Source: Rossellomorea aquimaris TF-12 (GTDB lineage: Bacteria > Bacillota > Bacilli > Bacillales > Bacillaceae_B). Taken from it: a stretch of DNA of 64,000 bases. The notes below the pieces were generated by a model. The model was not told the origin of the DNA. It saw only the letters and a program-made list of their open reading frames with translations, and did not search any database. Position 1 is the first letter of the stretch, and each line of letters opens with the position of its first letter. The stretch spans positions 62,001-126,000 of the forward strand of contig NZ_LQXM01000022.1 of NCBI RefSeq assembly GCF_001648555.1, read 5' to 3'. Positions 19,154 to 27,781 of the stretch are shown one piece after another. The position numbers were made by a program, and so were the translations under genes.

Positions 19154-20347
19154 ATGAAAGTAAAAGTACGAAACGGCGATTCATTCTGGTATTATAGCCA
19201 ATTGTTCTATATTCCTATTACACTAATCATAGATTCTAATCCCTCTTTTGAACCCAATGAGCTTAAAATTGGGGCAGAGGTCATGATACCTGGTTTTGTA
19301 GAGGAGAGGTATGTGATTCAGCAGGGAGATACCTTTTGGGCACTGGCTCAGAAACGAAACATTAGCGTAGATGCATTGTTATTATTGAATAGTCAGATCA
19401 ACCCCAATCAAATACAGATAGGTACTGAGATTTCACTTCCTTCTAGAGTCGTTGGTCCTATTGTAAAAGGAAAACAATCGTACAGTTCCAAAACTTTAGA
19501 GGAAGAAACGAAAAAGCTAAAGGAAATTTATCCATTCATTAAAATCAATAACATAGGAGAAAGTGTATTAGGAAAATCACTTATTGAATTAAAAGTAGGA
19601 AATGGGCCCAAAAAAGTGCATTTTAATGCTTCGTTTCACGCAAATGAATGGATTACAACACCTATACTAATGAGTTTCATCAATGAGTATCTCTTGTCAT
19701 TAACGAATGCCAATACCATTAGAGGAATTCAAACCTTACCAATCTACAGTACTGTATCAATATCTTTTGTTCCAATGGTGAACCCTGATGGAGTGGACCT
19801 AGTTCTAAATGGTCCTCCTTCAGATAGAAGAAAAGAATTAATAAAAATCAACAAAGGAAGTTCGGATTTTACAGGATGGAAAGCCAATATTAGAGGAGTG
19901 GACCTCAATAATCAGTTCCCAGCTAAATGGGAGCTGGAAAAAGAAAGAAAAGAAGAAAAAGAGCCAGCACCTCGTGATTTCCCAGGATATAAACCTCTTT
20001 CAGAGCCTGAAACAATAGCCATGGCAAAAATTGCACGACAAGAAAATTTTGAGCGAATGCTTGCTCTTCATACTCAAGGGAAAGAATTTTATTGGGGTTA
20101 TGAAGGGTTAGAGCCAAAAGAATCTGTTGCTCTGGCTCAGGACTTTGAAAGGGTAAGTGGATACAAATCAGTAAGGTATATAGACAGCTATGCAGGTTAT
20201 AAAGATTGGTTTATTCAAGAATTTAAAAAAGCAGGATTTACCATGGAGCTAGGGAAAGGTATTAATCCACTTCCTTTATCGCAATTTAACCCAATATATC
20301 AAGATGTGCTAGGGATATTTTTAGTAGCAATATATCGTTGGTATTAA
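19154..20347 (+). CDS. yqgT: LysM-M14 peptidase: gamma-D-glutamyl-L-diamino acid endopeptidase
   Basis: A 397-residue peptidoglycan hydrolase. Two LysM wall-binding modules lie at about residues 1-50 and 52-98 (YVIQQGDTFWALAQKRNI). A zinc carboxypeptidase M14 domain follows, with HANEW (first zinc ligands), NPDGVDL, GVDLNNQFPAKW, LALHTQG (third ligand) and the late catalytic glutamate in FTMELGKG. It corresponds to YqgT/endopeptidase I, which cuts gamma-D-Glu-diaminopimelate bonds in spore cortex or wall turnover. No signal peptide is visible. Confidence 0.92.
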   Translation: MKVKVRNGDSFWYYSQLFYIPITLIIDSNPSFEPNELKIGAEVMIPGFVEERYVIQQGDTFWALAQKRNISVDALLLLNSQINPNQIQIGTEISLPSRVVGPIVKGKQSYSSKTLEEETKKLKEIYPFIKINNIGESVLGKSLIELKVGNGPKKVHFNASFHANEWITTPILMSFINEYLLSLTNANTIRGIQTLPIYSTVSISFVPMVNPDGVDLVLNGPPSDRRKELIKINKGSSDFTGWKANIRGVDLNNQFPAKWELEKERKEEKEPAPRDFPGYKPLSEPETIAMAKIARQENFERMLALHTQGKEFYWGYEGLEPKESVALAQDFERVSGYKSVRYIDSYAGYKDWFIQEFKKAGFTMELGKGINPLPLSQFNPIYQDVLGIFLVAIYRWY

Positions 20348-20674
20348 CTTTTTGGCGTTTTTTTAGGAGTGAACCTCTTCGCTTTCAGCTGAGGATTCTC
20401 TCACTACAATCAACTACTCTTAAACTGCAATACCCTTTTAAAAGTGAGACTATTTTATTTAGTAAAATAGTCTTGTGATTTCCGTCGTACAGGAGTAAAA
20501 TAAATCATCAACCCATTTTAGGACTAGTGGTGACTTTTGCTGTCATGGTTTATCGTGACATTCAGAGTCATCACTTTTTGAATTTTTGTAATCTTTTTTT
20601 AATAATCTTGAAACAAATTCCTGTTTTAAACGTACTAATTACTATACATAGTTTTTGAGGAAGGAGAGAAGAAG
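20348..20674. other. Intergenic region with two hairpins
   Basis: Dyads at 20447-20473 (AGACTATTTTA / TAAAATAGTCT) and 20526-20579 (AGTGGTGACT / AGTCATCACT plus a T run) are visible. The second looks like the terminator of the M14 peptidase gene. No gene is seen. Confidence 0.6.
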
Positions 20675-21781
20675 TTGGTTAAGAGTATATGGAAATTATT
20701 TGTTCTTTTTTTTATAGGATTTATTTTATTGTCAGCTTGCCAATCTAAAGAAACAACCACTTCTCTCCCTCAAAAAAGTGAAGCACCTGTAATAAAAGAA
20801 GTGAAAATGGAGGGTCAGTCTTCAAAAGGGTTTATCGAAAATATTGATTGGGTATCTGAATCAGAAATCCTTACGGTTAAAAAAGAAGAAAACCAGACGG
20901 CCCTGTATATATATGATGTGTTTGAAGGAAGCAGCAGAAAAATATATGAAACATCTTCGTATGTTCTTTCTGCCGTTTCACCTGATAAGGAAAAGATCAT
21001 TATTCATTCAGCACCAACGACGTATTCGGCAGAGCTATCCATTATAGATCTAAATGGAACCATTTTATTTCAAGATGAAATTCCCTCTTATGAGTTAACC
21101 TACTCCTGGAGCAAGTATGATGAAAGCCGATTATTAATTACGAGTTTTGCAGAAGATTGGAGCTTTCAAGTCTTTTTGCTGGACTTACAGTCAAAAACAA
21201 TGGATTTATTACAAATAGATCAGCCTTTTTTACACTGGAGATCGGATGTAGAGGTATTGTTCCAAGACTGGAATGAAGAAGATATAAGTGTGTCTGCACC
21301 TTTAGTTTCAAAAAACATACTCGATAATGAAGAACAGTTGGTTGTAGAATCAAGTATCCATTTTAATGTGTTTAACAAGCAAATATTAGCGGTGGTTCCT
21401 ACCAATGAAGAGGATAGATTTACCTATCAGTTTATAACGCAGGATGGAAAAGTTGATTCGCATTTCGAGGTAAGCTTATTGAGTCGATACTCTGATTGGC
21501 TCATTCCTTATTATGATATGATAGAAGACAAGGATCAATTATTGACCTTTGTAGCAAATGAACCAGGAGTCTTTGACACCTATAATGGAACATTTTCTTT
21601 AAGAAGCTGGAATGCTAAAACCGGGGAAGAAACAATTCTTTATAAAGAGCTACCTTTAGAACCAATTAAATGTTCTCCCACAGGTACCTACTGTTTATAC
21701 GGGAATCAGCTTGAGAAAATAATTGATTTAAAAAATACTACTATCATTCAATTAGTTAAAGAGGAAGGGGCAAATATGTAA
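20675..21781 (+). CDS. yqgU: YqgU-like lipoprotein, predicted beta-propeller
   Basis: A 368-residue secreted lipoprotein: N-terminal signal and lipobox LLSACQS (Cys at about residue 22). The mature part is beta-rich with repeats such as WVSESEILTV, AVSPDKEKIIIHS and SWSKYDESRLLITS, suggesting a propeller. TTG start after AAGGAGAGAAGAAG. The stop overlaps the next ATG by one base. Position matches yqgU; function is unknown. Confidence 0.82.
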   Translation: MVKSIWKLFVLFFIGFILLSACQSKETTTSLPQKSEAPVIKEVKMEGQSSKGFIENIDWVSESEILTVKKEENQTALYIYDVFEGSSRKIYETSSYVLSAVSPDKEKIIIHSAPTTYSAELSIIDLNGTILFQDEIPSYELTYSWSKYDESRLLITSFAEDWSFQVFLLDLQSKTMDLLQIDQPFLHWRSDVEVLFQDWNEEDISVSAPLVSKNILDNEEQLVVESSIHFNVFNKQILAVVPTNEEDRFTYQFITQDGKVDSHFEVSLLSRYSDWLIPYYDMIEDKDQLLTFVANEPGVFDTYNGTFSLRSWNAKTGEETILYKELPLEPIKCSPTGTYCLYGNQLEKIIDLKNTTIIQLVKEEGANM

Positions 21782-22095
21782 TGGCAATCGTTGATGTTAC
21801 AGTTATTCCAATCGGAACAGAATCTCCTAGTGTTAGTTCATATGTAGCTGAGGTTCACCATATCCTAAAAAAATATGAAGAAGAAGGGGAAATACATTTT
21901 CAACTTACTCCTATGAACACGATTATTGAAGGTGAATTGTCGACTTTATTAAAAGTGATTCAAGAAATACATGAGTCACCTTTCCAAAAAGGAATTCAAA
22001 GAGTGGCCACTAACATAAGAATAGATGACCGCAGGGATAAAGTTAGCACCATGGAAGGAAAGTTATCTTCGGTTCAGAGTAAATTAAACAAATAA
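21781..22095 (+). CDS. yqgV: MTH1187 / YqgV family thiamine-binding protein
   Basis: A 104-residue ferredoxin-like protein of the UPF0045 (MTH1187) family: it starts MAIVDVTVIPIGTESPSVSSYVAEV. Family members bind thiamine-like ligands. The ATG overlaps the yqgU stop (ATGTAATGG), showing translational coupling. Confidence 0.9.
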   Translation: MAIVDVTVIPIGTESPSVSSYVAEVHHILKKYEEEGEIHFQLTPMNTIIEGELSTLLKVIQEIHESPFQKGIQRVATNIRIDDRRDKVSTMEGKLSSVQSKLNK

Positions 22096-22102
22096 AGTTT
22101 TA

Positions 22103-22133
22103 GGGTGGGTACCTAACATAGGTACCCACCCTT
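22103..22133 (+). terminator. Terminator after yqgV
   Basis: AGGGTGGGTACCT / AGGTACCCACCCT hairpin followed by TTATTATTTT. It faces the convergent hxlR-type gene. Confidence 0.85.
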
Positions 22134-22157
22134 ATTATTTTGAGAAAGGTATTTGAA

Positions 22158-22520
22158 CTATACATTCTCTAATTCATCGTTATCTAACAGCACTGCATTT
22201 TTATCGGGATACGTTTTTTCAATATGTTGCTCACCCCAAGCACATAGCATGTCTAATGGAGCTTTTAAGGACCATCCATACTCCGTTAATTCATATTCTA
22301 CTTTAGGGGGTACTTGATTATAAATGATTCTGTTGATTACTCCATCGCCTTCTAATTCTCTTAGCTGCTGAGTTAACATTTTCTGGGTAATTCCAGGCAT
22401 TAATTTTTTTAGTTCACTTGTTCTCCGTTTACTTTTAATTAAATGGCATAGAATAACAACCTTCCATTTTCCTCCTATTACTTCTAGAGAGGCTTCAACT
22501 GGTATATTATATTTTTTCAT
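22158..22520 (-). CDS. HxlR family winged-helix transcriptional regulator
   Basis: A 120-residue regulator. The family signature runs EVIGGKWKVVILCHL, then RRTSELKKLMPGITQKMLTQQLRELE and the wing VPPKVEYELTEYGWSL. GAGGAGG precedes the ATG at 22520. It is divergent from the MFS gene; matching palindromes lie between them, so it probably represses itself and the transporter. No cysteine lies near the N-terminus, unlike the thiol-sensing relatives (YodB, CatR), so the inducer is unclear. Confidence 0.9.
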   Translation of the reverse strand: MKKYNIPVEASLEVIGGKWKVVILCHLIKSKRRTSELKKLMPGITQKMLTQQLRELEGDGVINRIIYNQVPPKVEYELTEYGWSLKAPLDMLCAWGEQHIEKTYPDKNAVLLDNDELENV

Positions 22521-22731
22521 TATTAACCTCCTCAATCGTATATATAAGGTACTTTAACAAAAGTTAGTTGATTTCTTCGATGCAATTAACTAGTACTTTT
22601 TCTCTAAAATAAAAAAGTGAAAGAAGAGAGTATTATTTGGATGATACAGAAAACAATTGCAGAATGATAGGGAAACTCCTTTTATGATTTCCTTTTGTTG
22701 GATGGTTTATAAAGATTTATTGTTCATGAAA

Positions 22732-22747
22732 GGTACTTTTAAGTATC
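22732..22747. promoter_or_regulatory. Candidate HxlR-type operator, copy 1
   Basis: GGTACTTTTAAGTATC is a near copy of the perfect palindrome at 22862-22877. A related half site GGTACTTTAA is at 22548, next to the regulator's own start. A GGTACC palindrome is at 22761. Confidence 0.6.
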
Positions 22748-22861
22748 TATGGTACATGAAGGTACCTACTTCTCAAAGCAGTAAACCTCGTTTATCATTT
22801 GTTGCAGTTCTTTTAGCTTAATACAATTATATTTTATCGCACTCTACTAAAAGGTCCATAG

Positions 22862-22877
22862 GGTACTTTTAAGTACC
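22862..22877. promoter_or_regulatory. Candidate HxlR-type operator, copy 2 (perfect palindrome)
   Basis: GGTACTTTTAAGTACC has seven-base perfect arms around TT. It lies 125 bases before the transporter start. A half site AAAGTGCGTACT follows within 25 bases. Confidence 0.6.
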
Positions 22878-23001
22878 TATCGAACTTTAAAGTGCGTACT
22901 TCCATAAGATGTTGGTACCCTTCATACTGAGGTTCATGAGGAATGAAAGTAGGCGCCGATTTATTCCATCATCTGTTCTAACAACTAGGAGGTATTCTAT
23001 T

Positions 23002-24207
23002 ATGAGTTCTCATGAAAATACACTGAACCATTCTCAAGCTAAAGGAGGAACACCTGCGTTAATAGCACTTGCTATTAGTGCTTTTGGAATTGGAACGACA
23101 GAGTTCGTTCCCGTAGGATTACTGTCATCAATTGCAGATGATCTAAGCATATCCGTTACCCTTGCTGGCTTACTGATTTCTGGATACGCAATCGGGGTAG
23201 CAATTGGTGCCCCTGTTTTAACTGCTTTAACAAGTAAGATGAGTCGAAAATCACTTCTTATGTCTTTGATGATCATATTTATTATAGGTAATTCAGTAGC
23301 AGCTTTATCAACTAGTTTTGGGTTGTTACTTATTGCACGATTTATAACAGCTTTTTCTCACGGGATTTTCTTTTCAATCGGCTCTACCATTGCAGCAGAT
23401 CTCGTACCTGCTCATAGACGTGCTAGTGCCATAGCCTTTATGTTTACAGGACTAACCGTTGCCACTGTAACTGGTGTACCGTTAGGCACTTTTATTGGAC
23501 AAGCCTTTGGATGGAGAGCGACCTTTTGGGGAGTAGCTTTACTTGGAGTAATTGGTATTCTGGCAAGTAACATTCTTGTTCCTAAAAACTTGAAGGAAAC
23601 GGCACCAGCAAAGTTTAGTGAACAAATTAAGATTTTGCGTAACGGTAAATTATTGCTTGCTTTTGCTATTACTGCTCTTGGTTACGGAGGAACTTTTGTT
23701 GCTTTCACTTTTTTAGCTCCTCTTCTTGAAGATGTAACGGGCTTTAGCTCTGAATGGGTAAGTGTTATTCTTCTGGTTTATGGAATTGCTGTCGCATTGG
23801 GAAATGTGATTGGTGGAAAAGCCTCTAACCAAAACCCACTCAAAGCTTTATTTTGGATGTTTGTCTTACAGGCTATTACATTATTTGTCTTAACGTTCGC
23901 TGCGCCATTTAAGGTGGCTGGGTTGATTGCAATCTTCTTTATGGGGATGTTTGCTTTTATGAATGTACCTGGATTGCAAATTCTGGTTGTAAGTCTGGCT
24001 GAAAAATATGTTCCAACTGCTGTTAACGTAGCATCTGCTCTTAATATTGCAGCATTTAATGTGGGAATCGCTATCGGTTCCTTTGTAGGTGGTATTATCG
24101 TAGATAGTATCGGCTTAATCCACACACCTTGGATTGGAGCCATTATGGTACTAGGAGCGGTTATATTAACAGGATGGTTAAGTAAATTAGAGCGTAAATC
24201 AGTGTGA
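23002..24207 (+). CDS. MFS efflux transporter (AraJ / sugar-efflux or drug-efflux type)
   Basis: A 401-residue transporter with twelve predicted membrane segments. It has the MFS start FGIGTTEFVPVGLLSSIADD, the loop motif LTSKMSRKSLL and the sequence GVPLGTFIGQAFGWRATFWG typical of the AraJ/YdhP/PbuE group. AACTAGGAGG lies before the ATG at 23002; an in-frame ATG at 22909 lies within the operator region and is unlikely. Substrate is unknown. It is probably induced by release of the divergent HxlR regulator. Confidence 0.9.
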   Translation: MSSHENTLNHSQAKGGTPALIALAISAFGIGTTEFVPVGLLSSIADDLSISVTLAGLLISGYAIGVAIGAPVLTALTSKMSRKSLLMSLMIIFIIGNSVAALSTSFGLLLIARFITAFSHGIFFSIGSTIAADLVPAHRRASAIAFMFTGLTVATVTGVPLGTFIGQAFGWRATFWGVALLGVIGILASNILVPKNLKETAPAKFSEQIKILRNGKLLLAFAITALGYGGTFVAFTFLAPLLEDVTGFSSEWVSVILLVYGIAVALGNVIGGKASNQNPLKALFWMFVLQAITLFVLTFAAPFKVAGLIAIFFMGMFAFMNVPGLQILVVSLAEKYVPTAVNVASALNIAAFNVGIAIGSFVGGIIVDSIGLIHTPWIGAIMVLGAVILTGWLSKLERKSV

Positions 24208-24212
24208 AATAG

Positions 24213-24243
24213 AAAAAAGCCCTTCGGTTTGAAGGGCTTTTTT
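24213..24243. terminator. Terminator shared by MFS gene and yqgW
   Basis: AAAAAAGCCCTTC / GAAGGGCTTTTTT between convergent genes. Confidence 0.9.
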
Positions 24244-24256
24244 CTTAACCATTTAA

Positions 24257-24430
24257 TTAATGACCACCTGGGTATCCAGAGTGAAGGACAGTCATAATTG
24301 TAAACCATCCAAAAACGCCTAACGTTGCTAATGAAAAGAAAATTCCCATTAGGTTTTTGTTTTTGAATGTGCTTACTACTGCAAACAAAGCTAATAAAGA
24401 AACTAATGCTGTAATAATTACAAGACCCAT
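24257..24430 (-). CDS. yqgW: DUF2759 small membrane protein
   Basis: A 57-residue protein with two hydrophobic segments and a glycine-histidine tail (SGYPGGH). GAAAGGGG precedes the ATG at 24430. It corresponds to YqgW of B. subtilis; function is unknown. Confidence 0.82.
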   Translation of the reverse strand: MGLVIITALVSLLALFAVVSTFKNKNLMGIFFSLATLGVFGWFTIMTVLHSGYPGGH

Positions 24431-24699
24431 ATATATGACCCCTTTCATCAAAGTTCGTTTTGGATATCGTATGTACAAAAATGTACTCAATAACATTTTA
24501 TAGTTTTTTATTCTGTTTGTCGAGGTCAAAAGTTTGACACTTCTATGGCAAACAAATTCTAATCATTTTTTCTATTGGCGGAGACATTGATATTAATTTT
24601 TCATCCATACAAAAATATAACAATGTTTATCAAAAGCATTATTTTTAGAAAATAAATAGTTTTGATACAATAAATATATCTTAATTGGAGGTGCAGCAT

Positions 24700-25335
24700 A
24701 TGAATTGGAAACAAATGCCGTTAGGGCCCTTACAAACAAACTGTTATATCCTTTGGAGCAATCAAAAAAATTGTTTAATATTTGATCCAGGAGGTGAGGG
24801 TGAAAAGCTCATCCAATGGTTAGAGGAACAACAATTGACTCCGTTGGCGATCATCCTTACTCATGCTCATTTTGATCATATCGGGGCAGTCGATGTTCTA
24901 CGAGAAAGATATAGTATACCAGCTTATATTCATGAAAAAGAAGCTCAATGGTTATTAGATCCATCCTTAAATGGGTCACAGCTCTTTATGATGGGAGAAC
25001 TCATTCGTCTAAAACCTGCTGATTACATACTCACTACTGAAAAAGAACTAGTCCTTAATGAATTTTCTCTTCAATTATTTGAAACCCCGGGACATTCTCC
25101 AGGAAGTATTTCTTATTATGTACAAAAAGTTGGAATTGTATTAGCTGGGGATACATTATTTATGGGGAGTATTGGCCGTTCTGACCTGCCAGGTGGGGAT
25201 CATAAAGAATTACTGAAGAGTATTCATGATAAATTATTAACTTTACCAGAGGAAACATTGGTTTTACCTGGCCATGGACCACAAACTTCAGTAAGAGATG
25301 AAATGGATTCTAATCCTTTTTTGAATGGATTTTAG
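24700..25335 (+). CDS. yqgX: MBL-fold metallo-hydrolase (glyoxalase II-like)
   Basis: A 211-residue metallo-beta-lactamase fold protein with THAHFDHIGA (metal motif), TPGHSPGS, GDTLF and a final LPGHGP. These are the ligands of the two-metal site in glyoxalase II and persulfide-dioxygenase-like enzymes. The ATG at 24700 follows GGAGGTGCAGC. It is the YqgX equivalent. The substrate, either S-lactoyl-bacillithiol-like or another thioester, is not determined. Confidence 0.92.
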   Translation: MNWKQMPLGPLQTNCYILWSNQKNCLIFDPGGEGEKLIQWLEEQQLTPLAIILTHAHFDHIGAVDVLRERYSIPAYIHEKEAQWLLDPSLNGSQLFMMGELIRLKPADYILTTEKELVLNEFSLQLFETPGHSPGSISYYVQKVGIVLAGDTLFMGSIGRSDLPGGDHKELLKSIHDKLLTLPEETLVLPGHGPQTSVRDEMDSNPFLNGF

Positions 25336-25344
25336 GAAGTGGAT

Positions 25345-25384
25345 AAAAAAATTCCCTTTAGCTCTGCTAAAGGGAATTTTTTTT
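25345..25384. terminator. Bidirectional terminator between yqgX and yqgY
   Basis: AAAAAATTCCCTTTAGC / GCTAAAGGGAATTTTTT between convergent genes. Confidence 0.9.
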
Positions 25385-25628
25385 AGTGTCCTCCTGCACC
25401 CGGAGTCATCATAAAGGTCGTCCAGTAAGTAAATCCAGCAAAGAACACTGTTAGATAGGCACCGAAAATATATATATACATACGTTCGGATAGTTTTAAA
25501 TAGCTTAACATAATGAAGAATCCTGTTTGGCCTAAAAAGATTAATGATGTCGTTGGCATATGACCAAGATAAAACATAACAGCAAAAATTCCAGTCCAAA
25601 ATCCAAGAACTCTGAACATACGATCCAT
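25383..25628 (-). CDS. yqgY: DUF2626 family membrane protein
   Basis: An 81-residue protein with three hydrophobic segments, starting MDRMFRVLGFWTGIFAVMF and ending in the glycine-rich TPGAGGH. It is the YqgY/DUF2626 protein conserved in Bacillaceae. GGAGGG is upstream of the start. Function is unknown. Confidence 0.85.
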   Translation of the reverse strand: MDRMFRVLGFWTGIFAVMFYLGHMPTTSLIFLGQTGFFIMLSYLKLSERMYIYIFGAYLTVFFAGFTYWTTFMMTPGAGGH

Positions 25629-25708
25629 ATGTAACCCTCCTTTGCACCCTAGTCCATCATTCAATATTATAAATGAAGAGTGTACTAAAAGTAAATATCC
25701 GTTTGTTG

Positions 25709-26419
25709 CTAGTTTGTGACGATTACGTGATAACTACATGTAGAGCACTGATTTAACATGCTTTCTTCTTGTTTAAATTCTTCCACATTAAACAGGATTT
25801 CAAACCCGCCCTTTAATATAGAATTATGCAATCCGCATACAAAGGCAGGCTCAATAAGCGCTGTTTCCTTAAAGGGGCAGTGATGATATTGAAACGAAAA
25901 TTGATTTGATTGTAGGTCCATTGAGTTAAATTCCAATGAATTGGCTAGCTCTAAAATCATTTTTAGTTTCTCAGCTTTTGTTAAAATACTCAACTCTAAA
26001 CGGTGGCTTTGAAGATATTCCTTCACCATTTCTTGTCCGTATTCGTACCCAGTCTCTACGAGTATATTATAACCTGTTTGACCTAATTTCATGAGAGATC
26101 TGATGGCCACTTCACTTAAAGCGGCAAAATCTCTTTTTGGAAAAGACAATTGTACGACTTCATCAGAAGAAAAATAAAGCTTTCCAGGTCTTCCTCCTTT
26201 ACCCGTTTTCTTGAGTTCAGAATGAAGAACGCGTATCTCTTCAAGCTTCGATAAGTGTAATCGTGCTACATTGGGATGAAGATCGAATTCATCAGCAATA
26301 TTTTGCACAGACACCTCACGCTTCGTTTCACAAACGTACTGGTAGATAGAATACCTTGTTGGATCAGAAAGAACACCTGTAATCTTAAGTGTAGGATCCA
26401 TCTTCGGGAAACACCCCAT
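25709..26419 (-). CDS. HTH transcriptional regulator with V4R-like cysteine-rich C-terminus
   Basis: A 236-residue regulator: an ArsR/DeoR-type winged helix (about residues 8-80; TRYSIYQYVCETKREVSVQN, NVARLHLSKLEE), then a domain with four cysteines near its end (CPFKE, VCGLHN, CSTCSYH). The arrangement resembles SufR/DtxR-like or V4R regulators that bind an Fe-S cluster or small ligand. GGAGGTAATTACTAATAA lies before the ATG at 26419. It is divergent from mgsR. Target genes are unknown. Confidence 0.8.
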   Translation of the reverse strand: MGCFPKMDPTLKITGVLSDPTRYSIYQYVCETKREVSVQNIADEFDLHPNVARLHLSKLEEIRVLHSELKKTGKGGRPGKLYFSSDEVVQLSFPKRDFAALSEVAIRSLMKLGQTGYNILVETGYEYGQEMVKEYLQSHRLELSILTKAEKLKMILELANSLEFNSMDLQSNQFSFQYHHCPFKETALIEPAFVCGLHNSILKGGFEILFNVEEFKQEESMLNQCSTCSYHVIVTN

Positions 26420-26617
26420 TTATTAGTAATTACCTCCATTATAAATCACATTAAATCCTCTGAACACACTCGTAGAGGCAATTCATTTCGAGAAATGTCA
26501 GTGTTAAAAAAAAGTTCACAAATATCGAGAGAAAATACTGTACAATAGTTATACAAATGATATACAATGTGTTTAACGATTAACGAATAGTAAAATTATT
26601 GAAGGAGGTTACTGAAA

Positions 26618-26998
26618 ATGAGCAATGTAACATTTTTCACCTACCCAAGCTGCACTTCTTGTCGAAAAGCAAAGAAATGGTTAAATGCAAATTCCGTGGA
26701 TTTTAGTGAGAGACACCTCTTTAGAGAAACACCGACACATGAAGAATTAGTTCAATTGTTATCCTTGACCACAGAGGGCATGGATGAAATATTAGCAACA
26801 AGAAGTCAAACCTTTAAACAGTTAGGAAAAGACGTTAATGATTTACCTCTTTCCGAAGTCATCGATCTCATCATTCAAGATCCGAAGCTACTAAGAAGAC
26901 CACTACTTACGGACGGAAAAAAATTAGTGGTTGGCTACAACCCTGACGGATTGCAAAGTCTTGCTAATAAAAAGAGTATTTTAAAGAAAAGCAGCTAA
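26618..26998 (+). CDS. mgsR: Spx/MgsR family transcriptional regulator
   Basis: A 126-residue ArsC-fold protein that binds RNA polymerase alpha rather than DNA alone. The redox CXXC is present (CTSC, residues 13-16), followed by KAKKWLNANSVDFSERHLF, and RRPLLTDGKKLVVGYNPD near the end. Its location after yqgY matches YqgZ/MgsR, which modulates part of the general stress response in B. subtilis. GGAGGTTACTGAAA precedes the ATG. Confidence 0.9.
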   Translation: MSNVTFFTYPSCTSCRKAKKWLNANSVDFSERHLFRETPTHEELVQLLSLTTEGMDEILATRSQTFKQLGKDVNDLPLSEVIDLIIQDPKLLRRPLLTDGKKLVVGYNPDGLQSLANKKSILKKSS

Positions 26999-27013
26999 AG
27001 CTAATTAGATTTG

Positions 27014-27048
27014 AAAAGGCAAACATTCTATGAATGTTTGCCTTTTTT
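27014..27048 (+). terminator. Terminator after mgsR
   Basis: AAAAGGCAAACATTC / GAATGTTTGCCTTTT with a T run. Confidence 0.9.
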
Positions 27049-27221
27049 GAATGGGGATAGGGTATGTGGCCATTTACTAGGATATTTGCGAAATTTAAAT
27101 TTTATCGTGCGGAATTTGGAATATATTTACGATTCAGTTTATGTGCGAGCTACGGATTAATCTTTAAATCTTGGCAATATTAGGAGAGCTATTTGAATGT
27201 AGTTGCTTATATTTAGTGGGA

Positions 27222-27375
27222 GTTGATAATATTTTGTTGAAGTTGATTAAATGAGGATAAGGATAAAAATAAATTATAGAAAATAATGATAGTTGATAAT
27301 AAAGTCTGGATTGTTGAAAATAAACTTCGAAATGTTGATAATAAAAGTTCGATTTTCGATAATAAATATTAAAAA
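27222..27375. repeat. Degenerate short tandem repeats (GTTGATAATAAA type)
   Basis: In the 580-base gap between mgsR and the tRNA gene, GTTGATAATA(AA) recurs at about 20-24-base spacing (27222, 27292, 27314, 27333, 27356) with decay between copies. No gene is visible in this gap. The rest is AT-rich. Confidence 0.55.
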
Positions 27376-27532
27376 TATCCTTTGCTAAGATAGAATTCTT
27401 ACAAATTCATGTTATTCTCATTTAATTTAGAAGTTAGATCTTATAAATTGACCACTCATTTGATGAATAAATGCCTAACTGAGCTATAAATTTTTAAAAA
27501 TCACCATTAGTACATAATGAAGAGAACAAAAG

Positions 27533-27560
27533 AAACCCCGACAAGAATCTTGTCGGGGCT
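27533..27560 (-). terminator. Terminator of the tRNA-Gln gene
   Basis: CCCCGACAAGA / TCTTGTCGGGG; read on the minus strand it follows the tRNA and ends in a T-rich stretch. Confidence 0.85.
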
Positions 27561-27582
27561 CATTTTGCATGTCGACTTCTTA

Positions 27583-27654
27583 CTGGGCTAGCTGGATTCG
27601 AACCAACGCATGACGGAGTCAAAGTCCGTTGCCTTACCGCTTGGCTATAGCCCA
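27583..27654 (-). tRNA. tRNA-Gln (anticodon TTG)
   Basis: On the minus strand a complete cloverleaf can be drawn. The acceptor stem is TGGGCTA / TAGCCCA with discriminator G. The anticodon stem ACGGA / TCCGT surrounds loop CTTTGAC, and the T-loop is GTTCGAATC. CCA is not encoded. The gene stands alone with its own terminator. Confidence 0.93.
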
Positions 27655-27781
27655 ATGAATGATTACAAATAATAGTATAACAAAATTGAAAATATCTATT
27701 CATTTTAAAAACAAAAAGAAGGAATTTGGCATTTTTTGTCGTATACCTTAAGTAACTGAAAAAGAAAGGCGGTGTGGATGT

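Noticed and set aside
23778-24308. 176-codon frame opposite the MFS gene
   Set aside because: Antisense to a clear transporter gene, with low-complexity composition and no ribosome site.
27222-27375. Possible CRISPR array
   Set aside because: Repeats are short, decayed and AT-rich with no uniform spacers, and there are no cas genes. The Cas4-like domain at 31463 is part of a helicase fusion, not a CRISPR locus.
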